DNA from: Simkania negevensis
Lineage (GTDB): Bacteria > Chlamydiota > Chlamydiia > Chlamydiales > Simkaniaceae
Reading direction: 5' to 3'
Assembly (NCBI GenBank): GCA_016191565.1
Contig: JACPWA010000057.1
Coordinates: 1 to 7,395, forward strand
Length of the DNA stretch: 7,395 bases
Shown here: piece after piece, positions 1 through 7,395 of the stretch
How the letters are laid out: every line of letters starts with the position of its first letter
How positions within the stretch are numbered: the first letter of the stretch is position 1
Notes under the pieces: generated by a model
The model's input: the letters and a program-made list of their open reading frames with translations, nothing else
The model's database searches: none
Told to the model about the DNA's origin: nothing
Position numbers and translations under genes: made by a program

Positions 1-226
1 ATCGATCAGAAAGGGAACCAGCTAAGATGGCGCCGAAAATGGCCCCTAAAGAGACAGCAGCGACGATCATTCCTTCTGCCATAGTCGATATCGGATAAGC
101 TTTTTTAATGAAAAGGATAGCCCCCGAAATTACCCCCGTATCATAGCCAAAGAGGAAGCCTCCGATAGCGGTTACTGCGCTGATTAGTACCAAGAAAAAA
201 CGTTGCTTCAAACTTTCTTTTGCCAT
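1..226 (-). CDS. Sugar-porter family MFS transporter (proton/sugar symporter type), N-terminal part, cut by window edge
   Basis: This is an inner-membrane transporter of the major facilitator superfamily, sugar porter branch (Sugar_tr type, like XylE, AraE, GalP or IolT), which usually imports a pentose, hexose or polyol with a proton. The 75 visible residues begin MAKESLKQRFFLVLISAVTA. A first membrane helix at about residues 10-34 contains GGFLFGYDTGVISGA, the hallmark of this family's helix 1. A short loop follows, then a second helix at about 50-70 (AEGMIVAAVSLGAIFGAILA) leading into GSLSDR, the beginning of the conserved loop motif G-x3-D-R-x-G-R-R. The rest lies beyond position 1; full-length members are about 450-500 residues. 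The ATG at 224-226 is supported by a Shine-Dalgarno AAGGA five bases upstream. The family is secure. The substrate cannot be read from this fragment. The gene is divergent from the giant ORF. Confidence 0.9.
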   Translation of the reverse strand, partial: MAKESLKQRFFLVLISAVTAIGGFLFGYDTGVISGAILFIKKAYPISTMAEGMIVAAVSLGAIFGAILAGSLSDR

Positions 227-231
227 TTCTA

Positions 232-236
232 TCCTT
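232..236 (-). promoter_or_regulatory. Shine-Dalgarno site of the sugar porter gene
   Basis: On the minus strand AAGGA sits five bases before the ATG at 226, which is normal spacing. It fixes the start of the transporter. It also contrasts with the giant plus-strand gene, which has no such site. Confidence 0.7.
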
Positions 237-252
237 TTTCGTAAGGCAAGCT

Positions 253-299
253 ATTATTCTTTCGTTAACCGCTCTTCTTTTTCTCGTCAACTTTTTTTT
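253..299 (-). promoter_or_regulatory. Weak candidate promoter elements for the sugar porter gene
   Basis: Reading the minus strand, an A8 tract (292-299) lies just before TTGACG (285-290), a five-of-six match to a -35 box. The A tract could act as an UP-like element. The only good -10 look-alike, AATAAT (253-258), is 26 bases downstream, which is too far for a standard pair. At 16-18 base spacing there is only a poor -10 match. The elements are suggestive, but the promoter is not established. Confidence 0.25.
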
Positions 300-324
300 A
301 ATTGTTTACACGCAGTAAAAAATG

Positions 325-355
325 TTGGAAAGAAATGATTTAAGTGGCATAGAAT
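325..355 (+). promoter_or_regulatory. Candidate sigma70-type promoter of the giant gene
   Basis: TTGGAA (325-330) and TAGAAT (350-355) resemble -35 and -10 boxes (four and five of six matches). The spacer is 19 bases, slightly long. Transcription would start near 362 and leave a leader of about 27 bases before the ATG at 389. A second AT-rich box (TTATAAAT, 379-386) is too close to the start codon to serve unless the message were leaderless. This is by eye only. Confidence 0.3.
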
Positions 356-388
356 TCAACCCAATCTGTGTATTGAAATTATAAATTT

Positions 389-3300
389 ATGCCTCTTTCT
401 ATTACCAAATGGGTCCAAGGAATCTACGAACGAAGAGGAGAGCTTTTCCAAACAGCAGTCCACTTATCTGAAAAAGGAATAGAGGAAGGTAGACGAGCTT
501 GTACATTCTTAGGTAAGACAAAGTCTTATGAAAAGCTCCAAGCTCTTTGGGAAAGAGCTTTTTCTTCAAAAGAGCAAGCCTTTCCTTTGCAATCTGATTT
601 TGAGAAATTTACTCAAGAGCTCCAAGTAGAAGCAGCTCCTCCACAAGAGGAAAGGAACTCAGAAAAACAGAAAGAATGGAGAGCGCTTTCCTATTTAAGA
701 GAAGCTCCAGTAAGAGCAGACATCTTAACCCCCAGCTCTTTTACTGCTTTGTTTAAGAACTGCTCTTCTCTTTTAAGAGGGGAAATTTCTTATTTCTTAG
801 AGGTTTTCCCCAGGGTTTTTAAGCCTTCTTCTAAGGTAGCCTCTTTTGCTCCTCCCTTTCAAAGAGCAGTTATAAGGGAAAGAGAGTTTCGAGAATTGAT
901 TGGGGAAAACTTAGGTAAAGGGGAAAAAGAGCAAAGAGAGAAGCTCGCAGCACTTGCTGAGAATCTTACCCGAGAGCTTTCTTCTCAAACAAAGAATGCG
1001 CCTTTCTTTTTTTTAGGGGGAACAAGCCAGGAAAATGGGCTGGCTAAAAAAATGTTTGAGCACCTCAAAGACTTCTCTCCTATTAACCTCGATTTTCTTC
1101 AAAAAAAAAGAGGTGAAGAAGAGACTTTAAAGCATGGTAAAGAGGCTCTTCGCACTGCTCTTGGACTTGGCGATGATACAGAAGGAAGACTCCTTGCAGC
1201 CAGACAAGGGGTTATTGCCGCTGTTTCCTCTTGCTCGAAGTTCCTGGAAAAGCGCTTTCCTCACCTTTATGAAAAACTTCTTGAAAGCCTCAAGCTCGAT
1301 TTCAGAGAGGTGATGACAGGGTCGATAGAGGAGGGGGAAAAAGCAAAACGCTATGAGGCTTTCCTTCTTCATTGGAAGGAAAATGGGGCGGAAAAAATGA
1401 TTGAGTCATGGATCAGAAAAGTGCTCAGTGGCTCAAAGGAAGCAATTCATGGAGGCATTCATGAACTTATTTCTATGATTCCTCTTGCTGCTCTGCCCAC
1501 TTTGCTAGACGCTGCTCACATGGGGAGCGGCAGTCAATCTATCCTCCTCAGCTTTACTAAAGGAGAGGATGGGACATTTACCTTGCATGTCTATGGAAGT
1601 GGCGGGGCAAGTGAATTTCATCCTAAAATTAAAGAAGAAGGGGGCGTTGAAAGCGTTGAGAAGACAGCTATTCCTCTTGTTTTTTGCGGGATTAGAGAGG
1701 ACCAACTAAACAAAGAATTCTTTTTGAAGCTTCTTTCTTTCAGAGCCTATCCTGAGTGGGGAGAGGAGATTGCTCATACTCCACAAGAATTTTATGCATT
1801 CCTTAAAAGGGAGTTTCCCTGTGATCTTTCCTCCTGCCCCCTCCTTTCTTCCGTGCCGCAAACGAATGGGGAATGGGAAAATTTTCAGCTCTTTTTCTCT
1901 CATCAAGAGAAGATGAATCTTCTGCAATTTCGAGAAGCGCTCTACTTCGTCAGGCGTCAAGCATTAATCGATCTTTGGAGCACATGCAGTCAGGATCCTT
2001 TTCAACTAAGATTAGATCCTAATCTCACCTCCTCGTTAGAAATGGGATGTCAGATTTTCTCTGAGGAAGCTCTTTTTTTACATAAACAGGGAAGGATTTC
2101 TGAGCAGGAGATGCAGCGCGTCTATGCGACTGTTTTTGAAATCAAAACCGCTCTTGCAAAAAGGGGGCATCAAGCTCATGACCTTAGTCAAACTCCTTCC
2201 TTTTTCTTTCCGCAGCAGCTTCGCAATGCTTTTCAAGTGTTATTAGAAGAATCAGAAATTTCTTCCAGCGGCGTTTATCTAGTGAAGGATCTACTTCTTT
2301 CTCTTTTGGGCGAGGAAATGGAAGGAAGCATTGATGCTCTTTTGACAGAATGTATTCCTCCTCTCGCCGATCCTGTCAAAAAGGTAAAAACAGAAAATGC
2401 TCCTTCTTGGAAAGACCTTTTTTCTTTAGCTACTTTTAAAAAGTACGAAAAAGAGATTCACCTTTTACGCCCTTCTCTTCTTCATCTTTATCGAGTTTAT
2501 GGTTGGGTGACTTCTGCCCTTTTCAAGGCTATTTATCGAGGAATTACAACCCAGGTTCTGATCGTTCTTCTACGAAAAGCGCTTCCTCCCTTTGTCCACC
2601 TTTCCTATATGCCGATGAGTTTGATAGCGAACCTCCTGATCGAGTATGGACTTCCAGGTGTAATCCCTTTCTTGCCGAAAGAACTTTTAGACGTGCTTTC
2701 TACTCTCTATGCTTTTTATCAAGAGCTGATCTTTTACATAAAAAGAAGAGTTGCTTCTTTGGTCATAAAAGAAACGATCCTCTTTTTCCTTGGTAAAGAG
2801 GAGTTTGTTAACTTGCAGCGTGTGATAAAAGAGGCAGTAGGAGCGCTGACAAAAGAGGGGGAGATCTCTTTTAACGTAGATAGCGCTCCTCCCCAATCAG
2901 GAACTCTGGTTATACCCCCTGCGGCGAAGCAGAAAGTTAGCCCTTTTCCTGGACCCAAGGAAAGTACTCACTTTTCCTCTACTTCTTTTAAATCGGTTAG
3001 AACACCTTTTGTACAAAGTGGGATAGAACCTAAGTTATTAGAGATCATTAACGAAAGTGATCGACTGTACAAAACAGGAGGATTAAAGAGCCAAGAAAGG
3101 GTATATTTTTACCTAAAAAGGGAACTCTTTGCCTTTCCTATCTCTGATCCAAAGAAAAAAGGGATATGGGATGAGGTAGAACACCCAGAGCTTTGCATTG
3201 AAAGGATACATACCTTAGCCCTTCGGTTTGAGGCTTCTGCAAGGGCACTAGGCCACTTTGCTGATGTAGGAAAAAAGGTGACTTTGCTCTATGCAATGGA

Positions 3301-6300
3301 GGCCATTGTCGATCGGTTGGCCAGACGGTGCGATGCGAGAATTGAACTTGCGCCTAATGGATGTGAACTGGCCCTTTTTATGAGCAATCCTTCTCTTAGA
3401 TTAAGCGATCCGAGATGGGTACAAAAATTGGAAACAGTTGTCTCCTATTTCGGTTTTGATCCAGGAAAAACGTATGAAGTAGCGGAGATCAATAGAAGAA
3501 GGGGAAATTGTTTATTTAACTTTGAAAGTTTAGGTACCTGGCGGCCCAGCTTTTTTAAAGGGGCCCATTTTGTGATACAGCTTTCCTACTATGGTCTTTT
3601 CCTTTCTAAAGAGGGGCGTTACTATCTGGAGCTTCTTAAAGATCCGATTGTTCAACAAAAGATGAAAGTCTGGGGAGCAACATCACGCTGGCAACAAATG
3701 GCTCTGCTGTTTAGAGATCCCCCTTTAGAAGAATGGACTACACAAATAGCACAACACAAGCTAGGAAGTGTAAAAGAGGAAATGAGAGTCCTTTCTTTAG
3801 GAACAAGCGAGACCGACAAGAGAAAAGGGATTCTCCCACGCTCTTTCTATTGTCTTCGCTCCCTTCATTTTCTCTCAACGCGTTCCGTAGTCAGTTCTGT
3901 AACGGAGAAAGAGAGCTTTCGTCATAATAAAAGTGCAGGTCTTATGCTGACTCCGCAGCACATTGGTTTCTCTTTTCCCTTTGAGGTGCTAAATGAAATT
4001 GCAGAATTTACCACTCATTTTTTGCACGCCATTTCCTTTGATTTTTTTCGAAGGCTTACACTAGGGTCGAATCTGCTTATTGGGAAAACCCTCTCTACTC
4101 AAGCACTCTTTATGCAGAATAAAGAACTTCTCTTAAAGATTAGAGCGCAGGCTGCTTATAAGATGAAAGATATCCGTTCCTTCTGGTCTTTTTGGCTCTT
4201 TGCTATAGGCCGCAAAAAAACCGAAGAAGAGATCCTCCGCTCTGCTCCTCTGCATAAAGAGCTTCCTTCTCATCTGTCTAAGGCCCTTGAAATGGTTCCT
4301 TTATACCCTAGAGATCAGCTGGTGCGTGCTCTAGCTTTTTTTGGAGAAAAAAGAGAGCTTTTGAAAGAGCCCCAGTATCGTCTTTTATTTGATTTTTTCT
4401 TCCATCGGTTTCGAGCCCTTTCTCTCCAGCTTAAAGAATCAGCAGCAATTAAAGATGCTTTGCATCACTTCTTTACTGACACAATAGAAGGGTTTGATGT
4501 GGAAGAGGAACTTGAGCCCCTTCTTTTTCTAGTGAAAATTGCTGAAGAGACTCGAAAGTGGGTTCCAACACTTCGAAGCTTTCGGGGCAAACTGCGAGAG
4601 CTTTTAGCAAGAGAAAGCCACTATGAACATTTTGGAAGAATTTTATCTGCCTTGCTTTCTACCTATCGAGAGATAGAACCTGAAGATTTAACAGAGGAGG
4701 AACGAAGGTTTGCTGTACTCGATTTCTCCCGTTTCCTCTTTTCTCGCCGTCCTATTCATGAGGTCGATCAGGAAGGGATAGAGGATGAGCTATTTAGATG
4801 GGGTCCTTATGTAGTGCAAAAAGTTAAAGAGCACTCCATTTTAAGAGGTGATATGATTCGCCAGCTTTTCCTAGATGCTAGGGAAAAAAGCCCTCCCAAA
4901 GGGCGGTGGAAAGGAGAGTTTCCTGTCTATCGTACAAAAGAAAACCGGATTCATCTTTATTCTTTGCAAGGGGCCAAAAGAGAGCATCTTGAGCTCCACG
5001 TACAAAACATACTTACAGAGTTTAATCTCGAAGTTGAGCTTTCACAGGGTTACTATCTATCAGATGGCTGTATGTGCTTTCCAGAGCTACAGCTTAGGGT
5101 GGAATTAGTAGAATTAGATGGCCAATGTGAAGTGTATAAGAAACTCGGGAAGAAGAAGCTCAGGTTGATCCAAAATCCTGAGCGAGTGCTAAAGCCCTTT
5201 CAAGGAAAGTATCAGCTAGGGGAAGAGGAAACTTTGTGGATAGTAGAAGGATTAGAAAACTCTCTTCTTTGCCTAAAAGGTAGAAAAGTTCTTTGGGAAG
5301 TTCCTTTACTCAAAAAGGAAAAGAGGGGCAGTTTTGAGGTAGTGGTAAATGAGAGCCTTGTGGAAGAGAGGATCATGCGTGAAGTAAGTCTTTCTCAGGT
5401 AGGCCACAGACTGCGCTTCCTTACTTCGTTTGAGGAGGAAGATGGGATCAAAGGGTATGTTCTTCCAGAGGCTCCTACCTCCCTTATCCGTTTAGAGTTT
5501 ACTTCGCTTAACCTCATCTTTCATATAGAAGAGAGGGAAGGGCAGTTACTTGCGTTTTCTCAAAAGGCATGTCCTGGATTTTTTATTGCCAAGCGGCAAA
5601 AGGATCCTCATCTTTTCTATTATGGAAGGATCCTTCTTTTAGAAAATTTTCAGGGGGAGAAGAGGGTTCTTCTCCGCAGAGAGCCTTTTTCTGTTTTATA
5701 TAGCTCTGCCTTTATCCATCGGATGGGCTTAAATATCTTGGGAATGGCACTTTCCCCTGGTTTACTCCATCTTCTGGAAAAAGAGAGCAGGCGGCTTGCG
5801 AATAAGGAGAAAGAAAATAACTACGATCTGTTTACTCTCCGCTCTGATCATCGATTAGAAACAGAGTCTCCTGAGTCTCTTTCCTATCTTCTTCTCTATC
5901 ACTTTGTTTATGGAAACGAAAAAGAATGGCTCTTTTATTCTGAGCAGCTTCTTTCCCTGGGAAGAAGAACTTCTTTTTCTGAGGAGACTTCCTCCTTATT
6001 GGATCAGCTCTCTTTTTGTTTTCTCTTCTCTCGCTTTCGAAAAGGGGATAGGCTGCAGCTTACCCTAGGAGCGCTTCGGGAAGAGAATCGACTCCTTTTC
6101 CCAAGTCCTAAAAAACAACCTCCTCACAAAAAAGAGAAACAAGTCTTCCAGCTTTCTTGGGCTCTATCTCTTTGCTTAAATTACCAGCGCTATTTAGAAG
6201 AGCTAGAAAAGGGAGGAGAAGCATTTCTTACTGAAGAGCAGGAGCTGTTTCTTCTTCATGGAATAACTGAAACAACTAGCCTCTCTTTTACATCGTTAAA

Positions 6301-6829
6301 AGAAAATATAAAGGAAGGCCTTTCTCTGAAAGGAAATGCTTGTGTATTTCGTTATTTTTCCTCTCTTCCTAAAATTAGAAAGAGGTTTCTTCAGCTTCAA
6401 ATTCGACTTGTAGGGATGGAAAAATGGAGGATGCGTAAGGAAACATTTTCTCTCTTTTTTGCCAAAGAACTCTACCGTTTTTGGTTACCCTCTGCCTCCC
6501 CCTTTAGTCAGATCGATCAGGGATGTAACCAAGTAGCTACTCGACTCTCCACCCGAGTGCGCATATCCTCAGAGCAACTGAGAGCAGGACTTCTGCCTAT
6601 ATGGCGTCAATTTTCTTCTCCCTTGGAGCGCCTTGGAAGAAATGAAGCATTTAAGGGAGCACAAAAAGCGCAGGTTTTTAGTCATCTTCAGGGAGTTACA
6701 GAAGTTCTTGCTTCTGACCATCTAACTCCTTTTACATCAATGAAAAGACAAACCTCTACAGTGGGAAGGAAGCGAGGAGGAGTTTTTAACAAAATCGAAA
6801 ACCTTTCGAAGAACTTTGGAATTGTATGA
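389..6829 (+). CDS. Giant protein of unknown function, 2146 residues, possibly chlamydial lineage-specific
   Basis: I do not recognise a function. The frame is uninterrupted over 6.4 kb, and its consistent protein-like composition leaves no doubt that it is coding. The ATG at 389 is the only reasonable start: an in-frame TGA lies at 374-376 and the next in-frame Met is over 200 codons on. There is no Shine-Dalgarno before it (TTGAAATTATAAATTT). No signal peptide is visible (MPLSITKWVQGIYERRGELF). Layout by inspection: charged helical N-terminus (1-350); a Gly/Ser-rich strand block (379-413, SFTKGEDGTFTLHVYGSGG); helical region (500-700); hydrophobic patch (717-802) with two or three membrane-like or buried helices; Pro/Ser/Thr-rich linker (831-880); long helical middle (880-1500); strand-rich block (1511-1765, including GRILLLENFQGEKRVLLRRE); helical C-terminus with a TPR-like helical stretch (about 1800-1880). 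I see no P-loop, protease triad or other catalytic signature. The last 29 residues are strongly basic and may be an out-of-frame tail (see the junction entry). A loose resemblance to chlamydial giant proteins, and possibly to the DUF3638-type group, is recalled, not tested. Confidence 0.9.
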   Translation: MPLSITKWVQGIYERRGELFQTAVHLSEKGIEEGRRACTFLGKTKSYEKLQALWERAFSSKEQAFPLQSDFEKFTQELQVEAAPPQEERNSEKQKEWRALSYLREAPVRADILTPSSFTALFKNCSSLLRGEISYFLEVFPRVFKPSSKVASFAPPFQRAVIREREFRELIGENLGKGEKEQREKLAALAENLTRELSSQTKNAPFFFLGGTSQENGLAKKMFEHLKDFSPINLDFLQKKRGEEETLKHGKEALRTALGLGDDTEGRLLAARQGVIAAVSSCSKFLEKRFPHLYEKLLESLKLDFREVMTGSIEEGEKAKRYEAFLLHWKENGAEKMIESWIRKVLSGSKEAIHGGIHELISMIPLAALPTLLDAAHMGSGSQSILLSFTKGEDGTFTLHVYGSGGASEFHPKIKEEGGVESVEKTAIPLVFCGIREDQLNKEFFLKLLSFRAYPEWGEEIAHTPQEFYAFLKREFPCDLSSCPLLSSVPQTNGEWENFQLFFSHQEKMNLLQFREALYFVRRQALIDLWSTCSQDPFQLRLDPNLTSSLEMGCQIFSEEALFLHKQGRISEQEMQRVYATVFEIKTALAKRGHQAHDLSQTPSFFFPQQLRNAFQVLLEESEISSSGVYLVKDLLLSLLGEEMEGSIDALLTECIPPLADPVKKVKTENAPSWKDLFSLATFKKYEKEIHLLRPSLLHLYRVYGWVTSALFKAIYRGITTQVLIVLLRKALPPFVHLSYMPMSLIANLLIEYGLPGVIPFLPKELLDVLSTLYAFYQELIFYIKRRVASLVIKETILFFLGKEEFVNLQRVIKEAVGALTKEGEISFNVDSAPPQSGTLVIPPAAKQKVSPFPGPKESTHFSSTSFKSVRTPFVQSGIEPKLLEIINESDRLYKTGGLKSQERVYFYLKRELFAFPISDPKKKGIWDEVEHPELCIERIHTLALRFEASARALGHFADVGKKVTLLYAMEAIVDRLARRCDARIELAPNGCELALFMSNPSLRLSDPRWVQKLETVVSYFGFDPGKTYEVAEINRRRGNCLFNFESLGTWRPSFFKGAHFVIQLSYYGLFLSKEGRYYLELLKDPIVQQKMKVWGATSRWQQMALLFRDPPLEEWTTQIAQHKLGSVKEEMRVLSLGTSETDKRKGILPRSFYCLRSLHFLSTRSVVSSVTEKESFRHNKSAGLMLTPQHIGFSFPFEVLNEIAEFTTHFLHAISFDFFRRLTLGSNLLIGKTLSTQALFMQNKELLLKIRAQAAYKMKDIRSFWSFWLFAIGRKKTEEEILRSAPLHKELPSHLSKALEMVPLYPRDQLVRALAFFGEKRELLKEPQYRLLFDFFFHRFRALSLQLKESAAIKDALHHFFTDTIEGFDVEEELEPLLFLVKIAEETRKWVPTLRSFRGKLRELLARESHYEHFGRILSALLSTYREIEPEDLTEEERRFAVLDFSRFLFSRRPIHEVDQEGIEDELFRWGPYVVQKVKEHSILRGDMIRQLFLDAREKSPPKGRWKGEFPVYRTKENRIHLYSLQGAKREHLELHVQNILTEFNLEVELSQGYYLSDGCMCFPELQLRVELVELDGQCEVYKKLGKKKLRLIQNPERVLKPFQGKYQLGEEETLWIVEGLENSLLCLKGRKVLWEVPLLKKEKRGSFEVVVNESLVEERIMREVSLSQVGHRLRFLTSFEEEDGIKGYVLPEAPTSLIRLEFTSLNLIFHIEEREGQLLAFSQKACPGFFIAKRQKDPHLFYYGRILLLENFQGEKRVLLRREPFSVLYSSAFIHRMGLNILGMALSPGLLHLLEKESRRLANKEKENNYDLFTLRSDHRLETESPESLSYLLLYHFVYGNEKEWLFYSEQLLSLGRRTSFSEETSSLLDQLSFCFLFSRFRKGDRLQLTLGALREENRLLFPSPKKQPPHKKEKQVFQLSWALSLCLNYQRYLEELEKGGEAFLTEEQELFLLHGITETTSLSFTSLKENIKEGLSLKGNACVFRYFSSLPKIRKRFLQLQIRLVGMEKWRMRKETFSLFFAKELYRFWLPSASPFSQIDQGCNQVATRLSTRVRISSEQLRAGLLPIWRQFSSPLERLGRNEAFKGAQKAQVFSHLQGVTEVLASDHLTPFTSMKRQTSTVGRKRGGVFNKIENLSKNFGIV
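2537..2794 (+). other. Hydrophobic patch inside the giant protein (residues about 717-802)
   Basis: This is the only markedly hydrophobic stretch of the protein. It includes TTQVLIVLLRKALPPFVHL, MSLIANLLIEYGLPGVIPFL, DVLSTLYAFYQELIFYI and SLVIKETILFFLG. Segments are about 15-20 residues long, separated by charged or Pro residues, and followed by KRR. They could be paired membrane helices, membrane-interacting amphipathic helices or simply a buried helical core. The rest of the chain looks soluble. Confidence 0.45.
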
Positions 6830-6875
6830 TGGTCGTTACGAAGGAGATTTAGGCAAGCTCCTCCTTATACTAAAA
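6744..6875 (+). other. Frame junction: overlap of the giant ORF end with the open frame that continues downstream
   Basis: The downstream frame is free of stops from 6744, just after a TGA at 6741-6743. It overlaps the giant ORF's last 86 bases and runs on through the region before the first ATG at 6876. Its translation here is acidic to neutral and protein-like (GSEEEFLTKSKTFRRTLELY, then DGRYEGDLGKLLLILKM). In the giant frame the same bases give a basic tail (GRKRGGVFNKIENLSKNFGI). Going from one frame to the other requires skipping one base, as if the DNA carried one extra base between 6744 and 6829. Short homopolymers where this could have happened are A4 at 6743-6746, T5 at 6783-6787, A4 at 6791-6794 and A4 at 6798-6801. 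A frameshifted gene, a sequence error, or a start at TTG 6816 or 6822 are all possible. Confidence 0.5.
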
Positions 6876-7395
6876 ATGGTAGCCTTTTCCAGTCAGCCTT
6901 CTCCTTGTTATAGTCAAACAATTTGGATAGCGATCGAGACTGCTCAAAAGAAAAAAGACAACAAACCTCTTGAAGAGACAATCAAAAAGCTACTCACCTA
7001 CCAGTCCCATGTGCAGATACTTCTTCCCCTTTCAAATTGGCTAAAAAAGAGAAGGGTAGAAAAAGGGATGGAGAGAGAGTCTGTTAGGATCAAAGAAGGG
7101 GTTAAAGAAGGAGTACTTGTTCTTGCCCAGCAAGCAGGTGGGGAAAGACTTTTTGAAAATGTACGCGCAACCTATCAAAAATGTTATTCGTTTTATCGAG
7201 TAGGAACCTACCTTTTTCCGATCATCCACGTCATGCAGCATATGCGAGAGTTTGAAAGAGAAGAAAGTAGTAGAGTAGGTAGAGTAGAGCAAACATCAAC
7301 TTTTGCTTTATCGGAAAGACATGTTTCCTCTCTTTCTCAAAGAGAAGAGCTTCTCACCCAGATGATGCGTCGTTTATGTGATGAATTTTTTTCTA
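6876..7395 (+). CDS. Hypothetical protein, 3' end beyond window; possible continuation of the giant protein in another frame
   Basis: The frame is open to the window edge: 173 codons from the first ATG (6876), beginning MVAFSSQPSPCYSQTIWIAI. I do not recognise a family. The sequence is hydrophilic and mostly helical, with Lys/Glu-rich stretches (ETAQKKKDNKPLEETIKKLL, KKRRVEKGMERESVRIKEGV) and a short aromatic/hydrophobic segment (CYSFYRVGTYLFPIIHVM). There is no signal peptide. No Shine-Dalgarno stands at proper distance before ATG 6876. An AAGGAG at 6841-6846 is 29 bases upstream, too far. In-frame TTG codons at 6816 and 6822 are alternative starts, also without a convincing site. Coding texture matches the giant ORF, and the frame extends protein-like sequence back to 6744. 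It may therefore be the next part of that protein after a frameshift and not an independent gene. That it is coding is fairly sure; the start is not. Confidence 0.65.
   Translation, partial: MVAFSSQPSPCYSQTIWIAIETAQKKKDNKPLEETIKKLLTYQSHVQILLPLSNWLKKRRVEKGMERESVRIKEGVKEGVLVLAQQAGGERLFENVRATYQKCYSFYRVGTYLFPIIHVMQHMREFEREESSRVGRVEQTSTFALSERHVSSLSQREELLTQMMRRLCDEFFS

Noticed and set aside
5625..5636. 12-bp palindrome GAAGGATCCTTC
   Set aside because: It is in the middle of a coding region, single copy and without partner sites. Chance is the simplest explanation.
5656..5675. Perfect 8-bp hairpin (GGAGAAGA, 4-base loop, TCTTCTCC)
   Set aside because: It lies inside the coding sequence with no T run directly after it. 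Such stems arise easily in this GAAG/CTTC-rich sequence.
6827..6830. Programmed +1 frameshift at the giant ORF stop, as in the RF2 gene
   Set aside because: The bases before the stop (ATT GTA TGA) lack the CTT slip codon, and no Shine-Dalgarno-like stimulator sits just upstream.
6841..6846. AAGGAG, a perfect Shine-Dalgarno core
   Set aside because: The next ATG is 29 bases away and no start codon lies at 5-10 bases. In the downstream frame it is simply Glu-Gly-Asp codons.
6826..6852. An ATGATG overlapping the giant ORF's stop codon (ATGA), as in translationally coupled genes
   Set aside because: That frame closes at TAG 6850-6852 after eight codons, so it is not the start of the downstream gene.
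7041..7292. Minus-strand open frame of 83 codons
   Set aside because: It is opposite the better supported plus-strand coding frame that continues to the window end. Its Phe/Ser/Tyr-rich translation is typical of an antisense shadow.

Overview
The window holds one very large gene flanked by two genes that run off its edges. It is moderately AT-rich, densely coding, and has no RNA genes, mobile elements or CRISPR arrays that I can see. Overlong, family-less, mostly soluble proteins of this kind, with blocks such as '...EDGTFTLHVYGSGG...' and '...LLLENFQGEKRVLLRREP...', remind me of the giant hypothetical proteins of environmental Chlamydiae (Parachlamydia, Waddlia, Simkania or Rhabdochlamydia relatives). 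That is an impression from memory, not a search result. An intracellular, host-associated bacterium is my best guess.

Layout: positions 1-226 (minus strand) encode the first 75 residues of a sugar-porter-type major facilitator. A 162-bp divergent intergenic region (227-388) follows, with candidate promoter elements for both directions. Positions 389-6829 (plus strand) form a single uninterrupted reading frame of 2146 residues with no function I can recognise. It appears to have a helical N-terminal part, a hydrophobic patch at about residues 717-802, a Pro/Ser-rich linker at about 831-880, a long helical middle, a strand-rich block at about 1511-1765, and a helical C-terminus.

After the stop at 6827-6829, coding continues without a real intergenic gap in another frame (+1 relative to the giant frame). 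It is open from 6744 to the window end, with its first ATG at 6876. The two frames overlap by 86 bp and no good ribosome binding site precedes the new frame. The downstream ORF may therefore be the continuation of the giant protein, separated by a one-base insertion, a sequencing error or, less likely, recoding. It could also be a separate, tightly coupled gene. This junction is the most interesting point in the window.

Nothing suggests that the transporter and the giant gene act together. They are divergently transcribed and probably only share an intergenic region.
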